64,000 nucleotides of DNA, from contig JAHNUO010000015.1 of NCBI GenBank assembly GCA_019787685.1, positions 124,001 through 188,000 on the forward strand. Reading direction: 5' to 3'. Shown piece by piece: positions 11,734-23,955 of this stretch. The DNA comes from Chiua virens. Lineage: Eukaryota; Basidiomycota; Agaricomycetes; Boletales; Boletaceae. A program made the translations under genes and the position numbers. Numbering within the stretch: the stretch's first letter is position 1; each line of letters opens with the position of its first letter. Below the pieces are notes generated by a model. That model was not told the DNA's origin and did no database searches. It worked only from the letters and a program-made list of their open reading frames with translations.

Positions 11734-13108
11734 TCATTTCACTTTAATCGCCTGCCCGCCTTCCAACCGCCTTCGGCGAGGTGCATCTTCCGGGGAAGCA
11801 TCCACATTGCCCTTCTGATATGTCCCTAAATTGGATGGCAATGGGAGATAAGGCTGATGAAAGGATGGTACCGGTGGTACGGGATACGAAGTTGGTGAGC
11901 TTGCAGGTGGATGACGTGACCGATATAACGATAGGAGCGTGTTAACAAACACCGTCAGGAAGGAGAGTGACGTCAACAGGAACACCTATTCGCCACAGAC
12001 AATTCAGTCTGGTAGAACTGTGAGAGCCGCCACACAGGTAAAATACGCACTAGCGTCTTCCAACTAATGGGCTCGACGAAACCATTTACGACTTCGGCAA
12101 TCAGTTCAGCACCAATACGTGCTCTGCCAACTGTGGTTGGATCGCGATTCATGCAAGTTTCCCATGCAGCGCATTGATGTGTCATCGCGGGAATTTGGTT
12201 AGTCTCGCAATAGTTGTTCTTGTATTGAGCGGCGCAAACTCCGATCTCCTGTACGATATCTAGTATCATCCCCAGTAAGCAGTGTTCAACCGCAGCGTTG
12301 ATGATATAGGAACATACCCATGGAATATTCCGAAATTCGATGTTCAACATCACGTTGAACGGTTAGAATGAACTGCACGAGCAAGTACAGGAACAGAAAC
12401 ACCAGGACCAGGTTGAAGAAGAACTGGAGATAGCTGTGCCATGTAAGATCCGATCATCGTCGCCCAAAAGTGTTTGCAATATAAAAGCTCACCCAAGCAA
12501 CACATAAGGGAAGTCAGATTTGGGTGTGGGCGCAGAGGGCATGTTCAAAGTGTAATGGTTTGACGTGTTTTGTGTCAGGGGTCTTGCTGCGTCGTCATCA
12601 CTGTCATCTTCGCTGGTGTGTTCCGGATCATTGTTCCTTCTAGAGCGAGCTCGTGCCTCCTGTCGTGATCTATAGACCCTTCTTAGACCACCTGTCGCCA
12701 CAGCTCGCCCATTTTCCTTTTCGCCTTCCTCCGTTTTTGGGGGGCTCAAGTCAGACATGTCCACATCGCGCAACTCCGGCGCAGCGGGCTGAGGGAACGT
12801 CTTTTGGGGAGAGAAGTTAGGCGGCGGTGCCCACGGATATGGAGGATTTGTCTGGGGAGGGGGGCTCTGAAAGATGAATGGAACATTCCGGTTTTCACCG
12901 AATATAGGAGCAAAGTTCGATGCGGGGAAGGCTGGAGGTGCGGGGCTTAGGTCATTGAAAGGGCCTGCAGGTGTCCTCGCTTGGGACGCGCGCACATGCA
13001 TGAGGGACATGGAAACGTACGTTTTCGATGCGTGTTCGGGTCGTCGGTAGACGTTGCCCAAACCGGCTTTGTCCCGCTAGAAGGACGAGACGTAAACTGG
13101 AAATCCAT
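11734..13108 (-). CDS. BRR6/BRL1-type nuclear envelope protein
   Basis: Brr6/Brl1 proteins are integral to the nuclear envelope and endoplasmic reticulum, where they help nuclear pore complex assembly and lipid homeostasis; they carry the 'di-sulfide bridge nucleocytoplasmic transport' domain. The exon before the last encodes its diagnostic Cys pattern: EIGVCAAQYKNNYC, then HQCAAWETCMNRDP and GRARIGAELIAEVVNGFVEP. This core is flanked by two hydrophobic segments (FFFNLVLVFLFLYLLVQFI before it, VFLLTSLSFLTVFVNTLLSL after it), as expected for two transmembrane helices around the luminal disulfide region. The N-terminal half (about 170 residues) is Pro/Ser-rich and ends in an acidic, Arg-rich patch. 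The start chosen is the ATG at 13108 (MDFQFTSRPSSG); the first exon splices by a 52-nt intron at GTACGT near 13022 to give RKR|PFNDLSP. An upstream in-frame ATG at 13216 is possible. It is divergent from ClpP. Confidence 0.88.
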
Positions 13109-13392
13109 GGGGACTTCCTTCGACCTGTGAAGCGCGTCCATTGCGCTCAGAGACAGCAGGGTAGTCTGAAAGCCATTCGTTCTGTGAGCTCGCAGAGGCA
13201 GACGATTTTGCGACATACCTCGTACACGTCGTATTCACCAGTGACCAGCCGAATCGTGAAGCGTGTCCTCGAACAGACAGGCGCGTTGAAGTTCGCCGCG
13301 CCACAAACTTTGTGCATCACGTGGCCAATAACCGTGTCCTACCGTGCACTGACAGCACTGTTGCTTGTCCTTTCCCCGCCATCAACCCCAGA

Positions 13393-14570
13393 ATGCTTAG
13401 AAGCGCGTGGCGAACGTCCACCAAACCCTCGCTTCCATTGGCGAAGCAATTGAGTCGCCGTTTTCATCCCCTCGCCACCGGCTGGAACGCTCCGTCAGCG
13501 AACCTTGTGCCCATTGTGATTGAACAGACGGTGGGTACACACAGCAGTTTTTCATACACACAAACCCTCATGTTTGCTTGACCTTGAACACTCAGGGTCG
13601 GGGAGAGCGATCGTATGATATATTTTCTCGACTCTTGCGTGAGCGAGTGATTATGTTATATGGACCTGTAAGGTTAACTTGACTGGATGACCGTGCGCTG
13701 ATGTCAACCGTCGATGGGACCCTCAGATCAGAGACACGGACTCGGCGTTGATCGTAGCCCAATTGCTGTTTCTCGAAGCCGAAGAGACATCAAAACCAAT
13801 TCACCTGTACATTAACTCTCCAGGTGGAAGTGTGACCGCAGGCTTGGCGATTTATGACACTGTAAACGTGACAGGCTTTCTTCTGGAAGATTTGGACTGA
13901 CGCGTAACAGATGCAGGTTTGTGCTCTGATACGAGGTGCTCGGATAGGGGATGATTCATTCCGTTGATTGCCAGTACGTTTCGTCATCCATCCATACTTA
14001 CTGCGTTGGACAGGCGTGTTCGATGGGATCCTTGCTGCTCGCTGCAGGTCCGTACATTTAGCCCAAGGTTCTTGGATCATAATGGAACATCCGGCAGGCG
14101 AAAAGGGAAAGCGTCACTGTCTTCCAAATGCCAGCATCATGATTCATCGTAGGGCATTCCATTGCACGATTGGCATGCCATCAATACTCACTGTGCGCCA
14201 CTAGAACCATCTGGCGGGGCATCCGGGCAAGCCTCCGATATAGCGATCCATGCGAGGGAAATCCTTCGCGTGCGACAATTACTAACAGGTATATATCAGC
14301 GACATTGTGCCAAGGATGGCGAAAGTGAGGCATCAGGGCTGGGACGGTTTGGTATGGCTGTCGACCGCTTGAGTTTGCTCATGGCTGAACTTTGTTCTCA
14401 GAAAAGGCGTTAGAACGCGATTACTTCATGACAGGTAAGGTTCTGGTGGTGGATGCAATTTATCACCATATTCACGTGTTGCAAAGCGCGGGAAGCCCTC
14501 GAATTTGGTATTGTGGATGGAATTCTAGAGAAAAGACCGAGTTCTGAGCCGGAATCCTCCATTTCATGAA
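13393..14570 (+). CDS. Mitochondrial ATP-dependent Clp protease proteolytic subunit
   Basis: ClpP forms the tetradecameric serine-protease chamber that works with ClpX in the mitochondrial matrix. The N-terminus ([20 protein letters not shown]) is Arg/Ser-rich, as in a mitochondrial presequence, and is followed by [22 protein letters not shown], the ClpP start motif. The catalytic Ser lies in [14 protein letters not shown], His in [12 protein letters not shown] and Asp in ALERDYFM, so the triad is complete. Exons: 13393-13530, 13596-13667, 13727-13861, a 6-nt exon 13911-13916, 13975 to about 14046, then four more. The C-terminus reads [22 protein letters not shown]. The protein is about 230 residues, close to the mature bacterial length plus a presequence. 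The family usually has GQAASMG; here the Ala before Ser is Cys, a tolerated-looking change. It is head-to-head with the BRR6 gene, 284 bp apart. Confidence 0.92.
13911..13916 (+). other. 6-nt microexon (ATGCAG) of ClpP
   Basis: Encodes Met-Gln in the invariant ClpP segment YDT-MQ-YVSS. It is flanked by a 49-nt intron (13862-13910, GTAAAC...AACAG) and a 58-nt intron (13917-13974, GTTTGT...TGCCAG). Both junctions are phase 0. Without it the two conserved residues between YDT and YVSS would be missing. Confidence 0.8.
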
Positions 14571-17500
14571 ATGTTGCAATACAAGTTTCTCGCGTGGTTT
14601 CGCATTGTCACCTTGTTTGGCACTAGCCTGGGAGAAGGGAAGGAATGGCCGTGAGAAAGCAAGGTCGTAAGGAACTCACGGGACGACGACACGTGTTGGT
14701 CGATGGAGGGATGTCGGGTTGCGAATCTCCGCTGGAGAATTAACCCACATGTAATCGGATCGACCTACTAGATCTCGTAAGAAAGGGCCCCTCAAACTGC
14801 GGGGTTGCATTTCTGATTATTCCTTTCTTGTCCATTTCATCGATTGATGAAGAGTCCATTCTCTTACGCAATCCCATGTAGAGCCCATCAACCACATGCC
14901 CTCATCCCTCTATCTCGGTCCCGGTCTCTCCCCTCTTCCTGGGCGTGCACCGCAGCAACGCACTTCATAATTAACCATCCTGTGTTTCACTGATCTATCC
15001 TCCCAGATCCTTAGTCATTGTTCTCACATCCATCCGAGATTCACCTCCTCGTGTGTGTTTTGCCCTCACCCCGGAGTTCATCGTATGATTTATATACATA
15101 TATTCAAATATTCGCATACTTCCGCCTCACATTCATTCCACAGCGTCTAATCAATCTTAATCAACAATAGCCCATCTTGACACACTTATCAAAGCTGTTG
15201 GTCGCCGATTGTGCGGAACAGGAGAATGGTTGTTTGAACGGCCGCATTTAGCGCGTCGCCGACCTGTCCCCAATCACACCATCATTGCCCTGATGATCGG
15301 TAGCAATGCTCTTTTCTCGTTGTGGAATGGTATGAAAATTCCCGCAAGTCGCGTTGCATGGTTTACGCCAAGAACCCACCCATGGCGGGAAACGTGTTTC
15401 CACGAGTGCTTCTTTGCCTCGAGATGGGATCGTACCGGCCGGCTGCAATGCTAAATGCAGCTGCAGGGTGGAATGCTGCGGGACTTGCCTTTCATCGATT
15501 GATCTGGAGAGCAAGAGCGTCGCTTTCCCCTCATGTTTTTGACGTGTTGGTGTGACACTCATGGAACACACTCCAAATCGACCCGCTTCTCGTCGCGATG
15601 GAGGTTGTCACATTTTCGTATTGCTTCGGCGAAACCCACTGCATGGGGCAAGATGTCAGGGGTTAGGCAAATCTCAGATCCCCACTCCCGAAATAGGAAC
15701 GACCGCCCTTATCAGCCTTTCACCGAAATTTCTACCTAGAAGGTTCGACCCCAGGTGGACGGTCGCGCCATAATACGATGCGGTTTTCATCATCTGACTC
15801 GTGTGATGTGACCAATCGATCCTGACACCTCCGTGTTCGGGCCTCTCCGGCTGCCGCATCAGTCACTGAGTGTGTCGTCTTTCCCATTTCGAGCTAACAC
15901 CAAATGGGATCGCGGAAGGTGTTTTCCCGCATTGACGTGGGTTTTAAGAACCGTGATTCTAGTTGCTCGTCATCCTTTCATCCCTGGTTTTTTCTCTTTT
16001 TCACTCCTGACTTTTCTTCCTTCCGATCGGATCGATTCACGCTAGGCCATGTGTGACTGTCTCGTCTGAGAAACTCGAATGGGGTAATGAGTCATTCTGG
16101 GCCTGTGATAGGGTCGCTCGGTGAGTGAATATAAATACTGGGCGCGTGACACAGATTCAATGATGTAGCACCCATGAGATGGGACAAGTACTGTATCTGG
16201 CCACGTCCACGCGCTCAGATTCCAACCCTCGCTATTTTTATACTGTTTTCACCATGATTATGAAATGGCGTTGTGTTTGATCATCCCCGTTTTCTGATAT
16301 CCTCAGTTCAGATCCTCGGCGAGGGATGGGTCCCTCGATCGTCCCTTCCTTCTCCATCGGATCAAGGGATCGAATGCATCAAAAACATGTGGAGCTTGCC
16401 GCCCGCATCGATCTCGCAATTTCATCACCCCAAGTACATTTTTCGTGTTGATTTTTCAACGAGTTATCATGGGGTGTTCGTTATATAACCTTGACAAATG
16501 ACCGTGATGGTCGCCGCGGACGTTCGATCACACATTTATATTGAAAGCGGGAAGGGAGGTGTGTGGCCTGTCCCCTGTGGCAAACAGTGGCGATGTAAAT
16601 GAATCGATGGGATGTGGCATGCATGTTCATTGAGACTCGGCACCAACGTTTGCTACGCGAAATGGCGTAGTGGTCTTGCACCTCAGCCACAGCGTTCTTG
16701 TACTGATTAGGCGTGGCGATGATCCTGTGCTTTGCGCGTCTCGCAAGATCCAATCTCCCTAGTGGCACGATGTGACGGTTACTATTGCGGGGCTCATAAC
16801 CTGTTGCACACGGGTTATGAGCACCGGAATAGCACACGTCATCGGATCTTTTTTTCTTTTTCGTCCAGTGTCCGCTTATCGATGCGACCTTTTCGAGGCA
16901 AGTGAGCGGGCGCATTCGAGGTCGTGACATTTCTTGACAAGGACAGATCAGACGAAGGCGTACTGCGGCCTATCGTGGGCGTTCACTGATGCCAAGTCTG
17001 AGTTACCCCAAACTGGAGATGTCCGGTTTACCGTCGATGCGTTATCGCCCGTGTACCAACGACACACTTACGTTTTCGAACAGCAAGCCGTCCAGAACCG
17101 TGGCGTCGAACAAGGCAAGCTCAAGGTTCAAAAAAACGTTGGTGATCATCCACATGATCTGATAATTATAGTTCAACGCTTGTCGATATCGACATCCGGA
17201 AATGAAGCCGGTATGATAAGACTACCGCACTCGTCACATTCAAAAAATAAAACGCAACATCGTGTTAGAATCCGATGGGAGATTACGCCCCGACTGGTCA
17301 AATGACGATGGCGAACCAATCAGAGTGGGATACCGCACAAGGAAAACTGCGACGGCCCACTCCACCTGCATGCACGTACGGATAACATGCCATGCAGACC
17401 TCAGTAAACCGTTTACAACGCGTGCTTTTGGAGTCCTTCATCTTGGGAAGTGCGGTGTTTTACCTTCGCCTCGTCCCGTCATCGTTTTCCCATCACCATT

Positions 17501-18827
17501 CCCGAGTTGGGCCGTGTATCACCTACCAACGCTAGCTGATTAGTACAGTCATCGGCCGTAAACAGCTGTCGTTTACGCATACTGTATAGCTACATGCACA
17601 GCACCGCGAAGACTTTGAATCTAGATGCTGATCAATGAAACCTTAACGAGCGGGAGATGGAAGCAGCCTGCATACAGATGAGCGATATAGCGTATGTCCA
17701 AGAGTTTCAAAGTTGTGTGCATGACGTTTGTGGTGAAATGCCAAGCACATCGAACCCTTGAGGAATGCAATATCGCTTAGACGTTGACGTAGTCAAAGTT
17801 GAAGAGCACACTCACTGTCTGTTGATGTTTCAGGAGTCCTGCGCAAGGGATGCTGTTGAGATGAGTCGAGAAGCAGCACCATGTGCTGCGCATTGGTGAT
17901 CACCAGCAAGTTCACCCACAAGGCTTGATTTGGCGGCATCGCGTCAAGGTTCTCTTGGTATGCCATGTCAAGATTCTTGCAGAAAGAGACATGTGCGGCT
18001 GAGATTTAGTCGACGATCCGCGGTCCACCAGCGGTTCAGAAGACCAATCCATCCACCAGCAAGCATGGATCGTTTGGCGATGTGCCACAGCGACGGTGGG
18101 GCCGAGGGCTTAACAAAATCAAATTCAATACGATAGGGTCTGCGAAATAGGAGAATGCCTCACTCGACGAGAGGGACTTGTTCCCAGAACTGCGGCCCGG
18201 TGATGACGAATAAATCGATGTAATGATAATCGTGCTCAGCGGGTAGCGAAGCCTGCCACTTTGCACCTGGCACTTTTCATCGCCGTCGCCGAGGCTCTTT
18301 GCAATGAGGCAGAAATTGACGCGATCGGTACAACAGTCAGGGGGGGACGGTGATGGCCGTGTTGGTGGCACGCATGGACAGTACAAAAGTGGAGATGTCG
18401 GGAACGTCGCGAGATGATGATATACCACGAGCCTAAAATGTGTATCAATGGAACGTGTTCATAGGTGCGAAATAGTTGTCTCCTCCGTGGAGAATTGGAT
18501 CCACACTTCCTGGCACAAGACTGCTGCGCGATAAGTCTGGCAAGGGTATTTACTGCGGTCAGCACACATTTCCAAATTCCCTCGGGGGTCCGAGATACAT
18601 ATGTAAAGTGGACGGCCGGATAGCTGCAACACTCTTGAGTAGAGATAAAAGACGGAAATACCTCCGCATGACGTCGAGTCGAAACCCTGCAATTTGCCTT
18701 TCTGGGATCTCGGAGATCATCCGATGTGCTTAGTCAGCAACTGGTCTGATAAGATTTCCATAGCAGTGCCACGACAACATTGACACGAAAGTAAAACCAA
18801 GTACATAGTGTTACTCTATGAAATACA
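14571..18827. other. Large gene-poor region; a weak minus-strand candidate at 17.8-18.7 kb
   Basis: About 4.3 kb with only short, mutually overlapping ORFs. Between 14.6 and 17.6 kb I see nothing coding. Between about 17.85 and 18.7 kb the minus strand has longer open stretches in alternating frames: one contains FCLIAKSLGDGDEKCQ followed by a GTGCAA donor-like site, another has NQALWVNLLVITNAQHMVLL near 17900. The pieces could be exons of a short-intron gene or of a decayed gene, but no assembled product or family is recognisable. An A/T-rich tract (tatatacatatattcaaata) is near 15090. Confidence 0.35.
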
Positions 18828-19521
18828 TCATTCGCATTTTGTCTTGACCATAAAGGACGCCAGCGTATCGATCTCGTTGACCACGTAGTCTTGAAAATGT
18901 TTCTCAGCCAAGGTCGCCAACAACGTATGCACCTCGGCGACGTCGGACATGATTGGTGTGCGGGTCTCGTTCTCCTCCAACAAACGCGAACTACGCCTCC
19001 GACTCGGGTCTTTTGGATCTCTTCTGGGTCGATTTGCAGGGGTTGGGATGACGAGGGGGCTGAGAGCGCGAACAGCGTGGGGCATGGGTTCCAGGAGGAA
19101 CGCAGGCGTAGGTGGGTCGGTGGATGTGAGAGGCGAGGGGTTAATAAGGGGTGTGAGGTTGAAATGAGAGATATATCGGTGAAGTGTGGTCATGGGTAAG
19201 CTCTTGAAATCGATCTGGACACGACCAAGTCAGTGTTGTCGACCACGAGCGACGTGAAAAAGAAAACACACGCTCGATTTTTCTTCGTCGGTGTCAGTTG
19301 GCGCCCGACCTGTCCACTTTTCTGAGTGGTTCGGCGCGTTTTCGTTTGACGCGCGGTTCACCCTCTGCTCTATCAGCCGCCTGTCTTTTAGACGCCATGG
19401 GTGGCCCAAAGTAGGCCGCATCGTCGTTTGGTTTCTTTCGTGCCTGCGGGCGCGACCTCGAGCCGGAAGCGACAGCGCCAGAGACAGCACCGTTGGTAGA
19501 CATGGTGGTGGTCGATGTCAA
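18828..19521 (-). CDS. SAP30-like Sin3-binding protein
   Basis: Two exons. The first (19294-19521, start MTSTTTMSTNGAVSG, with an alternative ATG 18 nt downstream) encodes a basic Ser/Arg/Lys-rich region with a nuclear-localisation-like PRVKRKRAEPLRK. The second (about 18828-19230) opens with DFKSLPMTTLHRYISHFNL, which fits the SAP30/Sin3-binding consensus (a Leu-Pro-x-x-x-Leu-x-x-Tyr-x-x-x-Phe pattern). It continues with a Pro-rich and RRRSSRLLEENE linker and a helical end (VHTLLATLAEKHFQDYVVNE). In the Rpd3-Sin3 histone deacetylase complex, SAP30 bridges and stabilises Sin3, so a nuclear role in transcriptional repression is inferred. The product is about 190 residues. It is divergent from chorismate synthase, sharing a 259-bp promoter interval. 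The assignment rests on this one domain. Confidence 0.7.
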
Positions 19522-19780
19522 TAAGGATTAGGACTGATGAGACTACCACTTCCCACGAAGAGATCGCTGACCTCCTCCGGCGACTAACATACCGATCCTT
19601 ACTAACGGCAAGCTCAAGGCTCTGCTATCCGTCGCTAGTCCGCTACTACCGCGATCGCTGTTAACTCGGTCCAGTATCGCTTTACCCTGCCTTGGGTGCC
19701 GAAAACCGTTGACATTATAAAGGTCCTTCCTTCTTATTCGCTTGCCACTATCGCTCACAATCGCCTCCATCAGTACTACA
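19522..19780. promoter_or_regulatory. Shared divergent promoter interval, SAP30-like / ARO2
   Basis: 259 bp separate two start codons that point away from each other. No gene is supported inside; the minus-strand ORF over it (19543-19770) has no recognisable product. It must hold both 5' UTRs and both core promoters. Confidence 0.55.
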
Positions 19781-21301
19781 ATGTCGACGTTTGGGTCCCT
19801 TTTCCGTGTTACAACCTACGGTGAAAGCCACTGTGCCTCCGTCGGTGCTATCATTGATGGATGTCCTCCGGTATGACTCATGTGCCTCTTGTGATCACCC
19901 GTCTGACCAGCCACAGGGCCTCGAATTGACCGCTGCGGACATCCAAGTCCAGCTCAGTCGAAGGCGACCAGGCCAGAGCAATCTGACAACTCCTGCAAGT
20001 CTCCCATCATAAGCGTATTATTTTCTACATCTGACATTTCATCGGCAGAGAGACGAAAAGGATCTGGTTCATGTCCAGTCCGGCGTCGAGCATGGTTTCA
20101 CTCTCGGAACACCCATCGGACTCCTCGTCAAAAACGAGGATCAGCGCCCGAAGGACTACTCCGAGACAGACCTCTACCCCCGCCCTAGTCATGCAGACTA
20201 TACCTACCTCGAGAAATACGGTATCAAAGCAAGCAGTGGAGGTGGTCGCAGTAGCGCCCGCGAAACCATCGGTGAGTGGCATCCCCCGACGCTCGCATCT
20301 CCGGCTCTCTCATAACCCCGACTTGCACAGGACGCGTTGCCGCTGGCGCGATCGCCGAAAAGTACCTGAAGCAGGTTTACGGCATTGAAATAGTAGCATT
20401 CGTCTCTTCCGTGGGCAAGATTTATCTCCCATCTAATGTCGCACCGCCATCCGTGACCCCTGATGGCGTCGACGACATCGACGACATCGAAGAGCCCCTC
20501 TCTCCAGAATTCCGCCAGCTTCTGGCGACCATCACCCGTGACGAGGTCGATAAACATCTGACACGTTGTCCTCACCCCGAAACAGCGGAACGAATGACCA
20601 AGGTGGGTTCATCGCAACCAATGGTCTACTCTCGATTGCCTCATCTCACGTCACTTCCTTTTATCCCTCGATCGGTCAGCGCATTATCCGTGCCAAGGAA
20701 GCACAAGATTCTATCGGAGGTACAGTCACCTGTATCATTCGCAACGTCCCATCGGGCTTGGGAGAGCCCGTCTTCGACAAGTTCGAAGCCAAATTGGCTC
20801 ATGCCATGCTCTCTATCCCCGCCACCAAGGCGTTCGAGGTTGGATCTGGACTCAAGGGAACCGAAGTTCCTGGAAGCAAGCACAACGACACCTTCCTGCT
20901 GAAAAACGGCAAGCTCGGTACTAGTACCAATTGGAGCGGAGGGATCCAGGGCGGGATCACCAACGGCGAAGACATTTACTTTAGGCAAGTCGTGTGCTTG
21001 CTCTCGAGGACGGGTTCACTGAGGATCACCCGCCATCTTTCGAACAGGATCGGATTCAAATCTCCGGCCACCATTTCGCAGGCGCAAAACACCGCATCAG
21101 TATGACGGAACTCCAGGGACTTTGGCCGCCCGAGGTCGTCATGACCCTTGTGTCGTGCCTCGTGCTGTACCCATCGTAGAAGCGATGGCAGCTATCGTTG
21201 TCATGGATCAGCTTCTCGTCCAGAACGCACGCAAGACCGCGGCGGGCTTGCTCCCCCCCGTCACGACTCTTCCCCCCACGATGGTGCTTCCCAAGTACTG
21301 A
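19781..21301 (+). CDS. ARO2: Chorismate synthase
   Basis: Chorismate synthase catalyses the last step of the shikimate pathway, turning 5-enolpyruvylshikimate 3-phosphate into chorismate with reduced FMN. The start [20 protein letters not shown] carries the family GESHC signature. A first 46-nt intron joins DGCPP to [10 protein letters not shown], and [12 protein letters not shown] follows. The second signature region is clear: [12 protein letters not shown] then [20 protein letters not shown]. Later hallmarks are [35 protein letters not shown] and [20 protein letters not shown]. The C-terminus is [11 protein letters not shown], stop at 21299-21301. Four or more short introns are needed. The length is about 410 residues, typical of the family. 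Fungal enzymes are bifunctional with their own NAD(P)H:flavin reductase activity; this is family knowledge, not visible here. Confidence 0.95.
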
Positions 21302-21328
21302 TGCAACCTGCTTTATTTGAGTTACATC

Positions 21329-23034
21329 TTAGAATGTATCATGTAAAATGCAGTATGATCCATAGAGGGTGCCATGATACATATTTTGTATACCAGCAAA
21401 TAAACGAGATGCCCTATCATTCCTCCTCATCTGGATAACAAAGACAACATAAGACGGGTTCAAGATGCCACCACCACCACTGGTTCCCGCAAGAGACTCA
21501 GTCCGATCGTCATCCAGAACATGTAAACGACTCACATGGCGATTAAGCAGCCTACTGGGCCACTTTCCAAATACTTGGTCCGTCAGCTCTTCTCTCCACC
21601 ACCGCTCCCGCTCCCGCTCCCTCTCCTCTGGGCCATAATACCAATCGTGAGCATACCTATTCGTGACGTACGACGTCCGCGCCACGGACCCAGACCTCAG
21701 GAGGTGCTGTTCGCTCGTCCTCATCCAGAAACGCTCGCAAAGATCGCGCACACCGCCCAGTCCACCGTCCGGCAGTAATGATATCCCTTCCCACCATCGT
21801 CCGAGAACACATCGTCATACTCGCTTCGCTGGACTAACGGCGAACTCGTCGCCGTCGGGTGCGTACCAGCATCGCGGGCATTGTGCGCCTGTAACACGTT
21901 TACCCGACTCCCCAACGTACCCCACCCGTTGCTCCCCATATAATGTGTACGGAGCGGTGCCGAGATGGACGAGGAGGGTGAGCCAGAGACGGAGCCATCG
22001 CTGAGGCTGTTGACAGAGATCGACGACGGTCGCCGTCCACTCTTCTTCATCCCGCCCGTTATCCGCACGCGAGACCGGAATCGCACGCGGGGACTCAACA
22101 TTGGCGTTGTCGGCGAGACTGATGGGGACGATGTCGTGTGTGATATCGACACTGTGACAGTCCTCGGATCGAGGCCATCCTGTTTACTTGGACGTGATCA
22201 GTGATCGGCACCGTGTGTGGCGATTGGAAGTTGGAAAAAGGAAACGGCATTGAAAGAATGACAGATCGAGTGTCAGTCTAAAACGATCACGGGGCAACAC
22301 TAGGACGTAAACGAATGAAGGGAGAAAAAGAGACAGGACATGATGGGGTTAAAGGGGATAACAAGTCACCAGCCACTCACTGCGGAACGATTCGGGGTGC
22401 TGCTCGGGTGCATGTCTGGCGATGCCGTCCCCACTGTCGTCTCGTCCTCGCTCTCGCTCCCGCTTTCGAGATCCGGTGTCAGCGGGTAGTGCTGGTCGTA
22501 GTAGCTTGTGTGTGGATCAAGGGTATTCGACACTTGCGTCTCGTTCTTGGCGTCGTTCAGGAACGGACCACCGATATCTAAGTGGCATCCGGGTGAGCCA
22601 ACTTGTTGCTGCACAGCGGTCTCGTTGACAAGGTTGGTGTAATCAAAACGCACCTCGGTGTGGCGATCGAACCCGCGATGGACTCATACTTGCAGCTCGC
22701 CAGACGGGACCAGTGCCTTGGTTAACTCAGAGGGGTCGGTCGTGTCGGTTAGTTTGTAGATAAGGGACGGAGCTGACGGTGATGGTGACAGCGCAGCAAA
22801 CCCCGCTTCCCGGCGCCATCCAGCTGATGGGGGCGTCGAAAGTGCGTTTGGTTGTTTCGTCATCGGATCTCGTAAATGAAAAAGGTCCAGGTCCAGACCT
22901 TGGCAACAACGGGCACGGCGACTGCGCCCAACCCCGTTTTTAAGTGCAACGTTTCGCGGTGACCGCTCGGAAGGTTGTGAATTTGTATTTGCGAAGGTTG
23001 AAAGGAGATGTCCAATCGGAGTCTAGAAGACAAT
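21329..23034 (-). CDS. Hypothetical Ser/Pro-rich protein, several exons
   Basis: The minus strand carries a chain of long open stretches with coding character: about 22690-23034 (contains SERSPRNVALKNGVGRSRRA and PSELTKALVPSGEL), 22366-22653 (contains VRFDYTNLVNETAVQQQVGS, then an acidic PDLESGSESEDETTVG run), 21721-22152 (Ser-rich, with SPRVRFRSRVRITGGMKKSG and SEYDDVFSDDGGKGYH) and possibly 21329-21751 in another frame. The likely joins are short introns, for example GTATGAG...CCGAG near 22655-22690, but the exact structure is uncertain. No domain is recognisable with confidence; the RVRF motif and basic/Ser-rich composition would fit a regulatory or scaffold protein, but that is speculation. 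The 3' end converges on ARO2, and the two genes nearly touch. Confidence 0.4.
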
Positions 23035-23955
23035 ATAACTAGTCCAAGTAAGTTCAAGTGCTCGGACTCATATCATCATATCATCATTATGAATGCATTC
23101 AATGAGTCAATCAACAACACTCTGTTACGAAATGTTTCAATCGATCAAGCAACTCCCGAACTTTTGCGTTCCTCGTTGCCAGCGTGACTCACACTGCCTA
23201 GGGGCGGGTCGAGCTCGTCGAGCATGTACATAACATATCCACGCGACCGCCGACGCAGAATCAAACCCACAAAGTGCGGGGGCAAATGGGGCGCCGATGA
23301 CATCTCAAAGCATCAGAGGGATTGATCCGGCCAGGAGAGTCAGTTTTATCAAATTTCTCGGAAATATAATGATCGTCACGACCGACGACCGGGCAGGAGG
23401 TACACAACCAGCTTTTCAGGTGGTCGTGGCTAGAGCGGCACAACGTGTCAGTCTCGTTATGGTTGATAGACGCCACTGGGATGCTTGAGGCTGCACGTCT
23501 TACATTCAGTAGTCCCAAGAACCACGAAAAAACCCGAGGAGTTGCTACACATAGTTCGCCTTCAAAATAGCGCCCCAACGGAAACGCATGGCGGAAAGTA
23601 AACCCAGCCGGTGCCGTGTGGAAACGGAGATAGGAAGGACCGACGCGAGAAAGATGAGCATCAAACAAGGCGCGGACGGTCACTTCAAGTTCGGCTGTCG
23701 ATTAACGGGATACGATATTCCGCTAGGCGCTCCACAATAGTGGATGCCATGGACAACACGAGGATAGCCGTCGAAGCTACCTGTACTTTTGAGGGAACCT
23801 AAAGGAAAGGTATGAGTTTGATACCACAGACTCAGATGGGCTGCCATTCCCTGTTCGCTGGGTTCGATTCGCTCAAGTGATCCTGAGTGACACCATGCGT
23901 AGCTCAGCTCTGATACGACAACATTTTTACGTGGGTGGAAAGTGGGAGGTGGAGA
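23035..23955. other. Intergenic region with an unassigned minus-strand ORF
   Basis: About 0.9 kb between the hypothetical gene and the end of the CofD-like gene. The minus strand carries a 140-codon ORF (23261-23683) containing GPSYLRFHTAPAGFTFRHAF. It looks moderately protein-like but has no recognised domain, start context or splice partners. It may be a small gene, an upstream exon, or chance. Confidence 0.3.

Noticed and set aside
22655..22700. GGGTTCGATCG-containing sequence as a tRNA T-arm
   Set aside because: No acceptor stem, D-arm or anticodon arm can be folded around it, and it lies within a likely intron of the hypothetical gene.
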